Shown in pieces: positions 1 to 6,322 of a DNA stretch of 12,538 bases. Below the pieces are notes generated by a model that did no database searches, was not told the DNA's origin, and worked only from the letters and a program-made list of their open reading frames with translations. The stretch comes from Pavlovales sp. CCMP2436 (taxonomy: Eukaryota > Haptophyta > Pavlovophyceae > Pavlovales), in contig MU631916.1 of the NCBI GenBank assembly GCA_026770615.1, forward strand, positions 27,932 through 40,469, in the 5' to 3' direction. The position numbers were made by a program, and so were the translations under genes. Position 1 is the first letter of the stretch. The number at the start of each line of letters is the position of its first letter.

Positions 1-344
1 GACAAACAGCAACCAGCAGATCATCTCCCTAAACGCCCTTGCCCGGGCACACTACCGGAGATCCATCGGCACGCGCGGTGGCGCCCAAGCCAGCGCAGCC
101 GACTTAGGCACGCAGCAGGCAACGGGCGACGCAGCGCTCAGACCAGCACAACATTCAGAGCAGTCAGACGCCAGCTTGAATCCCTATCATAAACATACGA
201 GTACATGCTTCCCAACACTCTCAGTCCGAGCTTGAAGCCTTGCAGCACGGCGAAGACGCTCCGCCACATGACCAACGTCGGAAAGAGGATAAATAAACAT
301 ACGTAATAAAGTATGAACATTAATAATTATCTTATGTAGAAGAC

Positions 345-770
345 ATGTTCGGCCAAGATCCCACAGACGCACGGTGGCCTGAATTAATCAATCATTCATT
401 TAGCTGAGTAGTTGCAGCTGCCGGAGGTACCTGCGTCGGCTCGGAGTGACGACGTTATGAACCGACGACTACCGCGATGATGAGGGGTCTTAAGCGGAAT
501 AAATTATATCAAGCCTAGAAGAATATAAAGATCCAAGAAACACCAACTAACTCCTTGACCACCACCGAAAACAATGATTACATCGTTGAGTTGCCGGACG
601 CGTCGAAGTCCTTGCGAAAAGGAGGGAACCCAGGAATGGAAACGTATACGCCGGCGTCGCACAGGGTCCCATGCGCGTTGGTTCTGAGCCTTTGAACGAC
701 TGGGGTAACGTTTAGGCCCTTTGCAATCACGGCCTTGCCGTCGGCGGCTATTCTCCACCACCCCAAGCGC
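345..770 (-). pseudogene. WD40-repeat-like gene fragment, two putative exons
   Basis: Two exons are suggested on the minus strand, 770-582 and 378 to about 345, separated by a 203-base GT-AG intron (581-379; starts GTAATC, ends TTCAG). Joined in phase 0, the junction reads ...RRVRQLND then ATVRLWDLGRT. That fits the end of a WD40 repeat (D-x-T-V-R-L-W-D), and the residues HSWVPSFSQGLRRV before it fit the preceding strand. The upstream exon edge has a good acceptor (CTTAAC then CTCAG at 771). The rest of the upstream exon is arginine-rich in this frame, and another frame looks more protein-like in its first half, so an indel or decay is likely. After LGRTC the frame runs into AT-rich DNA. WD40 repeats form beta-propeller scaffolds; no specific role can be assigned from one repeat. 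The intron carries a dispersed repeat also found in the coiled-coil gene near the right edge. Confidence 0.4.
379..581 (-). repeat. Intron-borne dispersed repeat, family 2, copy 1
   Basis: Bases about 425-513 of this putative intron match about 11638-11735. Shared blocks, read on the plus strand, are GTACCTGCG, GAGTGACG-CGTTA-GAACCGACG, GATGAG-GGTC and the ending GCGGAATAAATTA. Identity is imperfect but spread over about 90-100 bases in the same order and spacing. Both copies lie within introns in the same orientation relative to their minus-strand genes, and both are followed by the 3' splice site within 50-70 bases. No coding capacity is visible. Confidence 0.55.
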
Positions 771-858
771 CTGAGCGGTGTTAAGTAGAAATTTGAAGGC
801 AACGATTAAATTCAAGACCGCTAACGCTAACCATCCAAACCTAGCTCCAACGACCCCA

Positions 859-1027
859 TACAGGGTATCGCGGGCAAAAACAAACCGTGACGTTAAGAAA
901 CGGAGCCTCATTTTTTGTGCCCTTCAATAGTAATTTAAGCAATTTTTAAGCATTGTTTGTATGTAATTTGCTAAGAAACTGAGCTCAGTCTTAAAAGCGC
1001 CGTTCTTATTGCCCGCGCCACCCTGTA
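859..1027 (+). mobile_element. MITE copy A (169 bases, TA-flanked)
   Basis: Non-coding element bounded by TA on both sides, with terminal inverted repeats: it begins TACAGGGTATCGCGGGCA and ends TGCCCGCGCCACCCTGTA. Inner subterminal inverted blocks (AAGAAAC-GAGCC near the left, CTAAGAAACTGAGCTC near the right) recur in the other three copies. A constant length of 169-170 bases, TA target duplication and no ORF fit a non-autonomous Tc1/mariner-like MITE. The family is inferred from ends and target site only. Plus orientation is defined here by the CCGTGACGTTAAGAAAC side lying first. Confidence 0.85.
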
Positions 1028-1625
1028 CTCAAAATTTGTCTAGCCCCACCTCAGCCTCGAAACGCCTAGGACCGCACAGCGGCGAAGCGCAACATTTTCA
1101 AATTCTCTAAATATTTCTAGACTAGAATATCTTTGAGTCCAGAAATATTAAGAATTTTAATTCATTTGCAGCATGGTCTGGCAATAGCGGATGCAATTTC
1201 AAATGTTGTTACCATTACTTATAACAACTGGACCAAATAAATATCCTAACCTTAAAAAACTTTTCACTAAAAACATACGAGTCGATACGCGCGCATAGTT
1301 AAACAAGCAGATATGATAGAATACTTTCACAAATATAATTCGAAGTTTGTGATCATAAACAGAAAATATACGTGTATATGAACAGTCGTAAAGTACCATT
1401 GCTCATATTTTTCGTTATCAAACCATATTCGATATCATTTTCATAATAATACCACATCTGATAGAATCAAGCAATTTAGAGAACTTATAAGCATCACCAG
1501 TAATGTCGATAAGGAACAACTTATTCATATTCAAATATAATTCTTAAAATTGTTACCAGAAACAGAAAGGGTATTGGTAAGATAATCTAATCTAAATTTA
1601 ATTTTTAATTTTAATTAGATTGTCA
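1028..1625. other. AT-rich gene-free stretch with hairpin
   Basis: No coding region with recognisable protein content was found. The stretch is strongly AT-rich, in contrast to the GC-rich genes around it. It contains an imperfect inverted repeat at about 1100-1118 and 1141-1157 (AAATTCT...AATATTTCT against AGAAATATTAAGAATTT). At 1201-1213 it holds AAATGTTGTTACC, which is repeated in inverted form at 1898-1910. It may be the body of an older transposon, or an intron of the gene to the right. Confidence 0.5.
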
Positions 1626-1795
1626 TACAGGGGACCGCGGGCAATAAGAACGGTGAATTCGAGGCTGAGGCTCAGTCTCTTAGGAAAATATATGCAAGCA
1701 ATGGTGAAACTTTGCTTAAATTAATATTGATGGGCATGAAAAATTAGGCTCAGTTTCTTAACGTTGTGATTTCTTATTGCCCGCGACCTCCTGTA
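1626..1795 (-). mobile_element. MITE copy B (170 bases, TA-flanked)
   Basis: Second copy of the same family, in the opposite orientation to copy A. It begins TACAGGGGACCGCGGGCAAT and ends ATTGCCCGCGACCTCCTGTA. The inner block AGGCTCAGTTTCTTAACGTT near the right end is the inverted counterpart of the left block of copies A and C. It appears nested between the 13-base inverted repeats at 1201 and 1898. Confidence 0.85.
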
Positions 1796-2284
1796 CCAAT
1801 AAAAACTTTTTTTGGTTTAAGGGATACTTGAGGTATTCCCGATAGAAAAACTATTTAATTTTTAAGGTTGTTACCAGTACGGTAACAACCTTAAAAAGGT
1901 AACAACATTTAAGGTATAAATTCTATCAGATTGCCTTGCCATGACGGGATTTTATCATCTACTTCTAAAGACCAGTTGAATAACGTCTTTGAAGATTGCA
2001 TGGACATTAAAAAGATATTACTTCATTAGTTCAGGGGTAGGCGATTGCTGCCCTCGTTATCAGAACGAGGCGGCTGGGCGAGCTGCGCATGAGCGCACGT
2101 CATTCTAATTGTATACCTATCATATTAATGGTGGAAATATCCACAAAATATATATATTAGCGGCTCAGCATGGTTCAACAGGTGGTGTTCACTCACTGAC
2201 TTCGTCGACGTCAGACATCCGTCCTTGCATCAGAGATGGTGGTAGAGGTGAGGTTGGTGGCGAACTCGTAGCAGATGCCACAAA
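1796..2284. other. Gene-free stretch between MITE copies
   Basis: Mostly AT-rich DNA with no convincing gene. It holds a perfect 17-base inverted repeat (1859-1875 and 1881-1897, 5-base loop). A third copy of GGTAACAAC follows at 1898. A small hairpin, CCTCGTT/AACGAGG, lies around 2053-2071. The open frame at 2109-2306 has no recognisable content and ends inside MITE copy C. Confidence 0.5.
1859..1897. repeat. Perfect 17-base inverted repeat with 5-base loop
   Basis: The left arm TTTTTAAGGTTGTTACC at 1859-1875 is exactly complementary to GGTAACAACCTTAAAAA at 1881-1897, with loop AGTAC. The right-arm motif GGTAACAAC is repeated directly at 1898-1906. This could be a terminator-like or cruciform structure, or two abutting transposon ends. 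Confidence 0.8.
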
Positions 2285-2453
2285 TACAGGTGGTCGCGGT
2301 CAATAAGAAACCGTAACGTGAAGAAACTGAGCCTCATTTTTGTGCCCTTCAATAGTAATTTAAGCACAAACTAAGCGTTGTTTGTATGTAATTTGCTAAG
2401 AAACTGAGCCGCAGCCTCAAATTCGCCGTTCTTATTGCCCGCGATCCTCTTTA
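2285..2453 (+). mobile_element. MITE copy C (169 bases, right end eroded)
   Basis: Third copy, same orientation as copy A. It begins TACAGGTGGTCGCGGTCAAT and carries the blocks AAGAAACTGAGCCTCATTTT and TTTGTATGTAATTTGCTAAG. The right end reads TTATTGCCCGCGATCCTCTTTA, so the final CCTGTA is mutated. The length is still 169 bases. It lies 162 bases inside the last recognised intron of the glycosyltransferase gene, counted from the donor at 2615. Confidence 0.8.
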
Positions 2454-2514
2454 GACCGGGAGACCGAGAAAAATATAAAAAAGCCCGCCGTGAGCGTGGG
2501 GGAGTTAGGGATGA

Positions 2515-2615
2515 ACAGACAGTCAGCGCGGACAGTCAGGGCGGATAGTCAGAGTGGAACAGACAGTCAGCGCGGACAGTCAGCGAGGAACAGACAGTTA
2601 GAAAAGGCATCGTAC
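2515..2615 (-). repeat. Introner-like repeat, copy 1, starting at a 5' splice site
   Basis: Read on the minus strand from 2615, the sequence starts GTACGATGCC. It continues with irregular tandem units of CTGACTGTC-GC and CTGACTGTCTGTTCC for about 100 bases. It closely matches copy 2, which starts at 3889 of the same gene. Position 2615 is exactly the exon 5 to intron boundary of the GT90 glycosyltransferase (exon ...AAG CAC G). The upstream exon sequences of the two copies are unrelated, so the similarity begins at the splice junction. Confidence 0.7.
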
Positions 2616-4603
2616 CGTGCTTGACCCGTGCGAGCGTGAGGTTTTCGTGCGCGCGTAAACAGGCGAGCGTTGGGAGAAGATCCGACAGATCCGGGCGGAC
2701 GGAAAAAATACATGAGCAAGGCGCGGCGAGAGGCAACTCAAATTTGGTGGCCTGGATTACCACGCTGCCGGCCAGGACGAGTTCCGGAAATCGATTAGCC
2801 TGCACGTTACCTCCATAAGATTGCGGCAGAAAAAGTAGCAGGCAAATAGCAGCCAGGGGGGGGGTAGAACAGGTCACATGGGGGCAAAACCTCGCTCACA
2901 CCCTGCGCCCGGGCGACCGCAATGTGCTTCGCAGGACGTACCATCAATATCCATTATGACTTTGTGCCTCAAGTACGCAGAAGTACCCCTGGCCAAATAC
3001 CGCGGCGGGCCGATGATGCGCATCAGCATTTCGCTCTCACTCACGTTATTCCCAGCGTGTTTCGTGACGCTCGCGTCGATCGACTCCGGGAACATTGTAC
3101 TCAGCAAGGTCAACCTGGTAAGTGATGCACACGGGGTGTCAATGGAGGCAGCTCTCGTGCCAGGGGCAAAAAAAAAAAAAAAAAAACGTCACTCCGCACA
3201 ATGCCCGTACGCCTTCGGGCTGCAAGTCGGGGGACGTTAAAAGGACTATTATATTTAAAAAAGCACAGAGGTCAGCCTGGCGCGCATGCACGAAAACTCG
3301 TCGTATCAATGTGCCCACCCGTCCCCGATCCGCGAAAGACCTGTAGTCATTTCATTCATTACGTAATGACAACGGCATGTGAAGATACCAGGCGGTGCAA
3401 GGCGGTGCAATGCACAAGCTATACAGAGGATCGCGGGCAATAACAAAGGCAATTTTGAGACTGAGGCTCAGTTTCTTTGCAAATTACTTACAAACAATGC
3501 TCAAATGTTGCTTAAATTACTTTGAAGGGCACACGAAATGAGGCTCAGTTTCTTAACGTTACGGTTTCTTATTGCCCGCGACATCCTGTACACTAGCATA
3601 GAGCCTGACCACTGCCTGCTGACTGACGCAATCAGTAATAATATTTGAATTAATGTGACATTTTCAGTAGTCGAGTTCGTCGGCCTGTCATCGCGACTGA
3701 GTTGCGATCGTATAATCAAAATAAGCGCCAATACCGAGACAAAACATGATCCCGGATAGTCAGACGCCAGTAGATTGAAACCAATCAAAATAAGATTGAG
3801 AAACCAACAAAATAAGTGGAACAGGTAGTCAGCAAGCACAGTCAAGGCGGATAGTCAGAGAGGACAGACAGTCAGAAAGGGCATCGTACCAGAGTGTCTT
3901 TCTTATTGGCCCATTTCCGCCGGTCGTCCTCGGTCACTTTCAGCGACTTACAGTCCGCGCGGTAGGTGCCATGCGGCGGTCTGATGCCACCGAGGCCGAT
4001 ATGCGTCGGCGCCATGTATGTGTGCTCAAACCTGGGACGGTCTACGGGGTTGTTAAGCCCGAGGACCGGAAACGGCGGCGAGCTATCCGACGTGCTCATG
4101 AGGAAGTCTATGTCAGGCAGCGGGGCGAAGTCGCGCAAGGTTTCCAGCATGGCCATGTAGCGTTGGATCATAACCCATGGCGCCTTGTTACACGCAATAT
4201 TCTCCGGGCGTCCAACGACGAGGATCTCTTCGTTAATAATTTGAATTCGAACGGTTCGATAATCCGCGTGGACAAACGCGTGCTCAAGGCCTTGGAGGGG
4301 ATGGGCGAGGGGGGGGTCATTGTGTGCGTGTGTGTTGTGTTTGGGGGAGGGGGGGGGGGGGGGGGTCTTCGTCATTGTAATGTGCGTGTGTGCGCGCGTG
4401 CGTGTGCGCGTGTTCTGCCCTTGACCTTTCAGCGTGAGCGGCCTGTCGGGGAACTCGACACAGCGCGGAAAAATTGCCGATGACACACGGCCGCCGCCGC
4501 TGCGAGAAGACACGAGCGCAAGAAGCGTCAGGTATGTCAAGGGTCGGGATCGGGCACCCACGTCCACCATCCTTGGAGCCAAACCCCCTCCCCACCTCGT
4601 CAT
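2616..4603 (-). CDS. GT90 (CAP10-like) glycosyltransferase, multi-exon, 3' end not found
   Basis: Members of this family (CAP10/POGLUT-like, Pfam Glyco_transf_90) add glucose or xylose to proteins or glycans in the secretory pathway; the substrate here is unknown. Exons: 4603-4426, 4290-3890, 3340 to about 3280, 3114-2942 and 2810-2616. Conserved landmarks in order: FVHADYRTVRIQI and ILVVGRPEN; LPDIDFLMSTSD; CKSLKVTEDDRRKWANKKDTL, which continues across intron 2 into VFRGSGTGGHIDTTSFRA; FPESIDASVTK; YLRHKVIMDIDG, which continues across intron 4 into NVQANRFPELVLAGSVVIQ; then PDLSDLLPTLACLRAHE. Intron phases match at introns 1 (phase 1), 2 (0) and 4 (1). The exon 3 to exon 4 join is unclear: a TGA lies at 3274-3272 and no good donor fits the frame. 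The start is uncertain. ATG 4603 keeps the frame; ATG 4712, in another frame, gives a hydrophobic signal-anchor (ITLLLTLLLTLTL). The last part of the domain is missing, so this may be a long-intron gene or a decaying one. Confidence 0.75.
2942..3114 (-). other. GT90 exon 4
   Basis: The acceptor is CTTACCAG at 3116-3115 and the donor is GTACGT at 2941. The exon encodes LTLLSTMFPESIDASV through YLRHKVIMDIDG and gives one base of the next codon. The GT90 family has a conserved segment ending in D-x-D-G just before the donor. The following intron (2941-2811, 131 bases) contains a run of nine C near its middle and ends TTATGGAG. Joining restores DIDG-NVQANRFPELVL, a typical GT90 core, which is the strongest single proof that these exons belong together. 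Confidence 0.75.
3168..3262 (+). repeat. Poly-A run and retroelement-tail-like repeat, copy 1
   Basis: A run of 19 A (3168-3186) precedes a block at 3202-3262 that begins TGCCCGTACGCCTTCGGGCT. The block then reads GCAAGTCGGGGGACGTTAAA, followed by an AT-rich tail. It matches 4999-5056 with few changes. The fixed 3' part and the A-rich ending suggest 5'-truncated copies of a retroelement 3' end. It lies in the gap between GT90 exons 3 and 4. On the gene's strand the A run is a T tract, which may act as the polypyrimidine tract or may mark the damage to this intron. Confidence 0.6.
3422..3590 (-). mobile_element. MITE copy D inside GT90 intron 2 (169 bases)
   Basis: The element is bounded by TA, begins TACAGAGGATCGCGGGCAAT and ends ATTGCCCGCGACATCCTGTA. 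It has the same orientation as copy B, with AGGCTCAGTTTCTTAACGTT near the right end. It lies entirely within the 549-base intron 2 of the glycosyltransferase (3889-3341), so it is removed by splicing if the gene is expressed. Confidence 0.88.
3818..3889 (-). repeat. Introner-like repeat, copy 2, starting at a 5' splice site
   Basis: On the minus strand from 3889 the sequence starts GTACGATGCC, then CTTTCTGACTGTCTGTCC and further CTGACTATCC/CTGACTACC units. Exon 2 ends exactly at 3890 (codons GAC ACT CTG, phase 0), so the repeat begins at the donor. Apart from a few substitutions and a one-base gap, the first 45-50 bases match copy 1 at 2615. Confidence 0.7.
4291..4425 (-). other. GT90 intron 1 with CA repeats and long C runs
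   Basis: The donor is GTCAAG at 4425 and the acceptor is CTCCAAG, ending at 4291; it is phase 1 on both sides and 135 bases long. On the gene strand it contains (CGCA/CA)n microsatellites and two long C runs. The larger is seen as a G run near 4343-4365 on the plus strand. Splicing joins ...RPLTLKG to LEHAFVHADYR, giving a frame consistent with the GT90 family. Confidence 0.65.
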
Positions 4604-4724
4604 TCTGCGGCGCAGTGTCGGGGACGTCGGCCGGCTGGAGCGTGAGTGTGAGCAGGAGCGTGAGCAGAAGCGTGATCATCGCCGCGATGCATCGCCTGAT
4701 CATGAGTGGCATCGGAATGGTGCG

Positions 4725-5072
4725 CTAGCCGGCTCCGCGCTCGCCTACTTGAACTTTTTTTAACTACGATTGCGGCCGGCGCGATGTGACAACGAGCAAG
4801 TATCGTGGCAGAGAGACGACACGGGGAGTGACGAGAATGAAGAAGAACAAGGAAACGAGAAAGAAGATGAAGAAGGAGAGGATGAAGAAGAAGATGAGCA
4901 TGCAGAAGGAGAAGAGGAGGATGAAGAAGGAGAGGACGAAGAAGAGAAAGAAGTAAGATAGAGCATGAGACGACCGATGCGCTGACCCTTCCATGTTGTG
5001 CCCGTACGCCTTTGGGCTGCAAGTCGGGAGACGATAAAGGAACTCTTATTAAAAAACTTAATTAAGTTAAAT
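4725..5072. other. Gene-free stretch with purine tract and retroelement-tail repeat copy 2
   Basis: Bases about 4831-4960 are almost pure purine on the plus strand (GAAGA/GATGAAGAAGGAGAG units). An open plus-strand frame through it (4770-4961) gives only an acidic E/D/G-rich peptide, best treated as low complexity. Bases 4999-5056 hold the second copy of the TGCCCGTACGCCTT...GCAAGTCGGGAGACGATAAA block, followed by an AT-rich tail. Confidence 0.55.
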
Positions 5073-5340
5073 AATAGGAAGACAGGCAGCAACAGTCTGA
5101 GTCAGGCGAATCCAGTGTGTGGACGAGCTCAGCCAGTGATCGCCCATGTGGTGGGCCTACGCGGCTTCATGCCACGGTCGCGGGCCTCCTTTTTTAAAAC
5201 TTTCCTCTTCTTTTTGACTACGACTTACTTAATAGGAAGACAGGCAGCAGCAGTCAGGCAAATCTGATGTGTACGGCCGACGAATTCAGCCAGTGATCGC
5301 CCAGGTGGCGGGCCTACGCGGCTTCATGCCACGACCGCGT
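5073..5340. repeat. Diverged tandem duplication, period about 157 bases
   Basis: Bases 5073-5183 and 5231-5340 share AATAGGAAGACAGGCAGCA, then GTCAGGC-AATC, then CAGCCAGTGATCGCCCA and GGCCTACGCGGCTTCATGCC. The offset is 157-158 bases, and the units are separated by an AT-rich spacer containing TTTTTTAAAA. The right unit overlaps the 3' end of the broken minus-strand reading frame. Confidence 0.75.
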
Positions 5341-6190
5341 CTCTTGTCGCTGGTGGTGTACGCCCTCAACCCACTCCTCGGTGCCGTCGTCGTCTGCGCC
5401 ACCGTGTGCCGCGCCGCCGCCGCCGATGTTCTCCATACGCGCGCGCGCTATGATGACCTTTGCGTGTCCACGCAAGGCGCACATACCGATCTCCTGCCGC
5501 ATCTTCCACAGGAGGGCGGTGCGTGCGAGCTGTTCGGAGGGAGCTTCCGTGCGCCCTCGCAGTGCGCGTGCGCCCATGCTGGCGAAGTCGGCGACCAGCG
5601 TTTCCAAGCCGACCGAAAACTCCCTAAAGGCGCCAACTGCGAGAGCAGTGAACGGGTCACCGCCTGGGGGGCAGAAGGTCAGCGCGCGGGCCTCCATTGG
5701 GCCAGTCTACCCGGCTGGTGTGTGGAAGAAGTCGTGGTCGAGCTTGATGAGTTCCTTCATGCGCTCGCCAGGTAGCGCGTCGGCGCGCCTGCCCACCGCG
5801 CCCTGCGGGTACTGCCCGTCGGTGTCCTTGTACCGAGTGGGGCAGAACGCGATGGTCTTGAGTTTGAATAGCCGCGGGACTGCACGCCCACCCCAGTGGT
5901 CGTACTCGGCGTAAAAGTCGACCTTCGGCCCGGGTCGCCGGCTGACTCCCCCGTATAAGGTGGTAGGCCGCTGGGTTGGCGGCGAGCACCGAGCCAAAGA
6001 TGTCTCCAACCTCGGTGCGCGCGAACGCACCCACGGACCTCGCGAATTCCGCGAGGAGGGCGAGGATCGATTAGTGCCGAAGCTTGGCGATGTGGCCGAC
6101 GGTGACGCCTGCGCCCGTGGCTGCGACGAGGTTGTCTCCGAACGCGTCGATGAGGTGGCCGAAGAGCCGCGCGTTCCTTTTCACTGTTTT
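5314..6190 (-). pseudogene. Unrecognised coding region broken by two stops and a frameshift
   Basis: A protein-like reading runs on the minus strand from a possible acceptor (AAAAACAG near 6192) through KRNARLFGHLIDAFGDNLVA, an in-frame TAA (6073-6071), then SILALLAEFARSVGAFAR. A +1 frame change follows near 5920-5932, then KVDFYAEYDHWGGRAVPRLF and an in-frame TAG (5709-5707). The end is MEARALTFCPPGGDPFTALA to a TAG at 5316-5314. The segments are collinear and of similar composition, which favours one decayed gene of about 285 codons. No known family is recognised. It lies immediately beside, and opposite to, the LINE fragment. It could be a host gene hit by the LINE, or part of another mobile element. 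Read-through is possible but less likely. Confidence 0.45.
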
Positions 6191-6225
6191 TATGCAAGCA
6201 AACACTTCGCCCTACGGCTACCCCG

Positions 6226-6322
6226 GGCTCGTCGGCCGACGGTGATAACCATACCCGTAATAGTACCTGAGGAAGGTGATACACCTACCTGAGGCTCCTC
6301 GGCCGACGGTGATACCCCTAGT
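6226..6322. repeat. Direct repeat at the LINE 5' junction
   Basis: TCGGCCGACGGTGATA occurs at 6232-6247 and again at 6299-6314, an offset of 67 bases, with matching bases on both sides (GGGCTC- and -ACC against AGGCTC- and -CCC). A third GGTGATA lies at 6276. The second copy falls where the reverse transcriptase reading frame begins, so the duplication marks the truncation junction. Confidence 0.65.

Noticed and set aside
2..235. Plus-strand frame open from the left edge to TGA 233-235, followed by AATAAA at 292-297 and 305-310
   Set aside because: It could be the 3' end of a gene entering from the left, but its content (Ala/Gln/Thr-rich) matches no family. Part of it (AGTCAGACGCCAG at 163-175) recurs at 3758-3770 in repeat DNA, and the stronger signal here is the minus-strand WD40-like motif.
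2021..2105. Possible tRNA or structured RNA (GTTCAGGGG and a CCTCGTT/AACGAGG hairpin)
   Set aside because: No cloverleaf with acceptor, D, anticodon and T arms could be formed; only one short hairpin is present.
2878..3240. Plus-strand frame with a good-looking GTAAGT donor at 3118
   Set aside because: The opposite strand carries GT90 exon 4, with matching phase across intron 4 and conserved DIDG-N and FPELVLAGSVV sequences. The GTAAGT is the complement of its CTTAC acceptor region.
4770..4961. Acidic plus-strand peptide from the purine tract
   Set aside because: It is a simple repeat translation with no domain, and the neighbouring frames are equally low in complexity.
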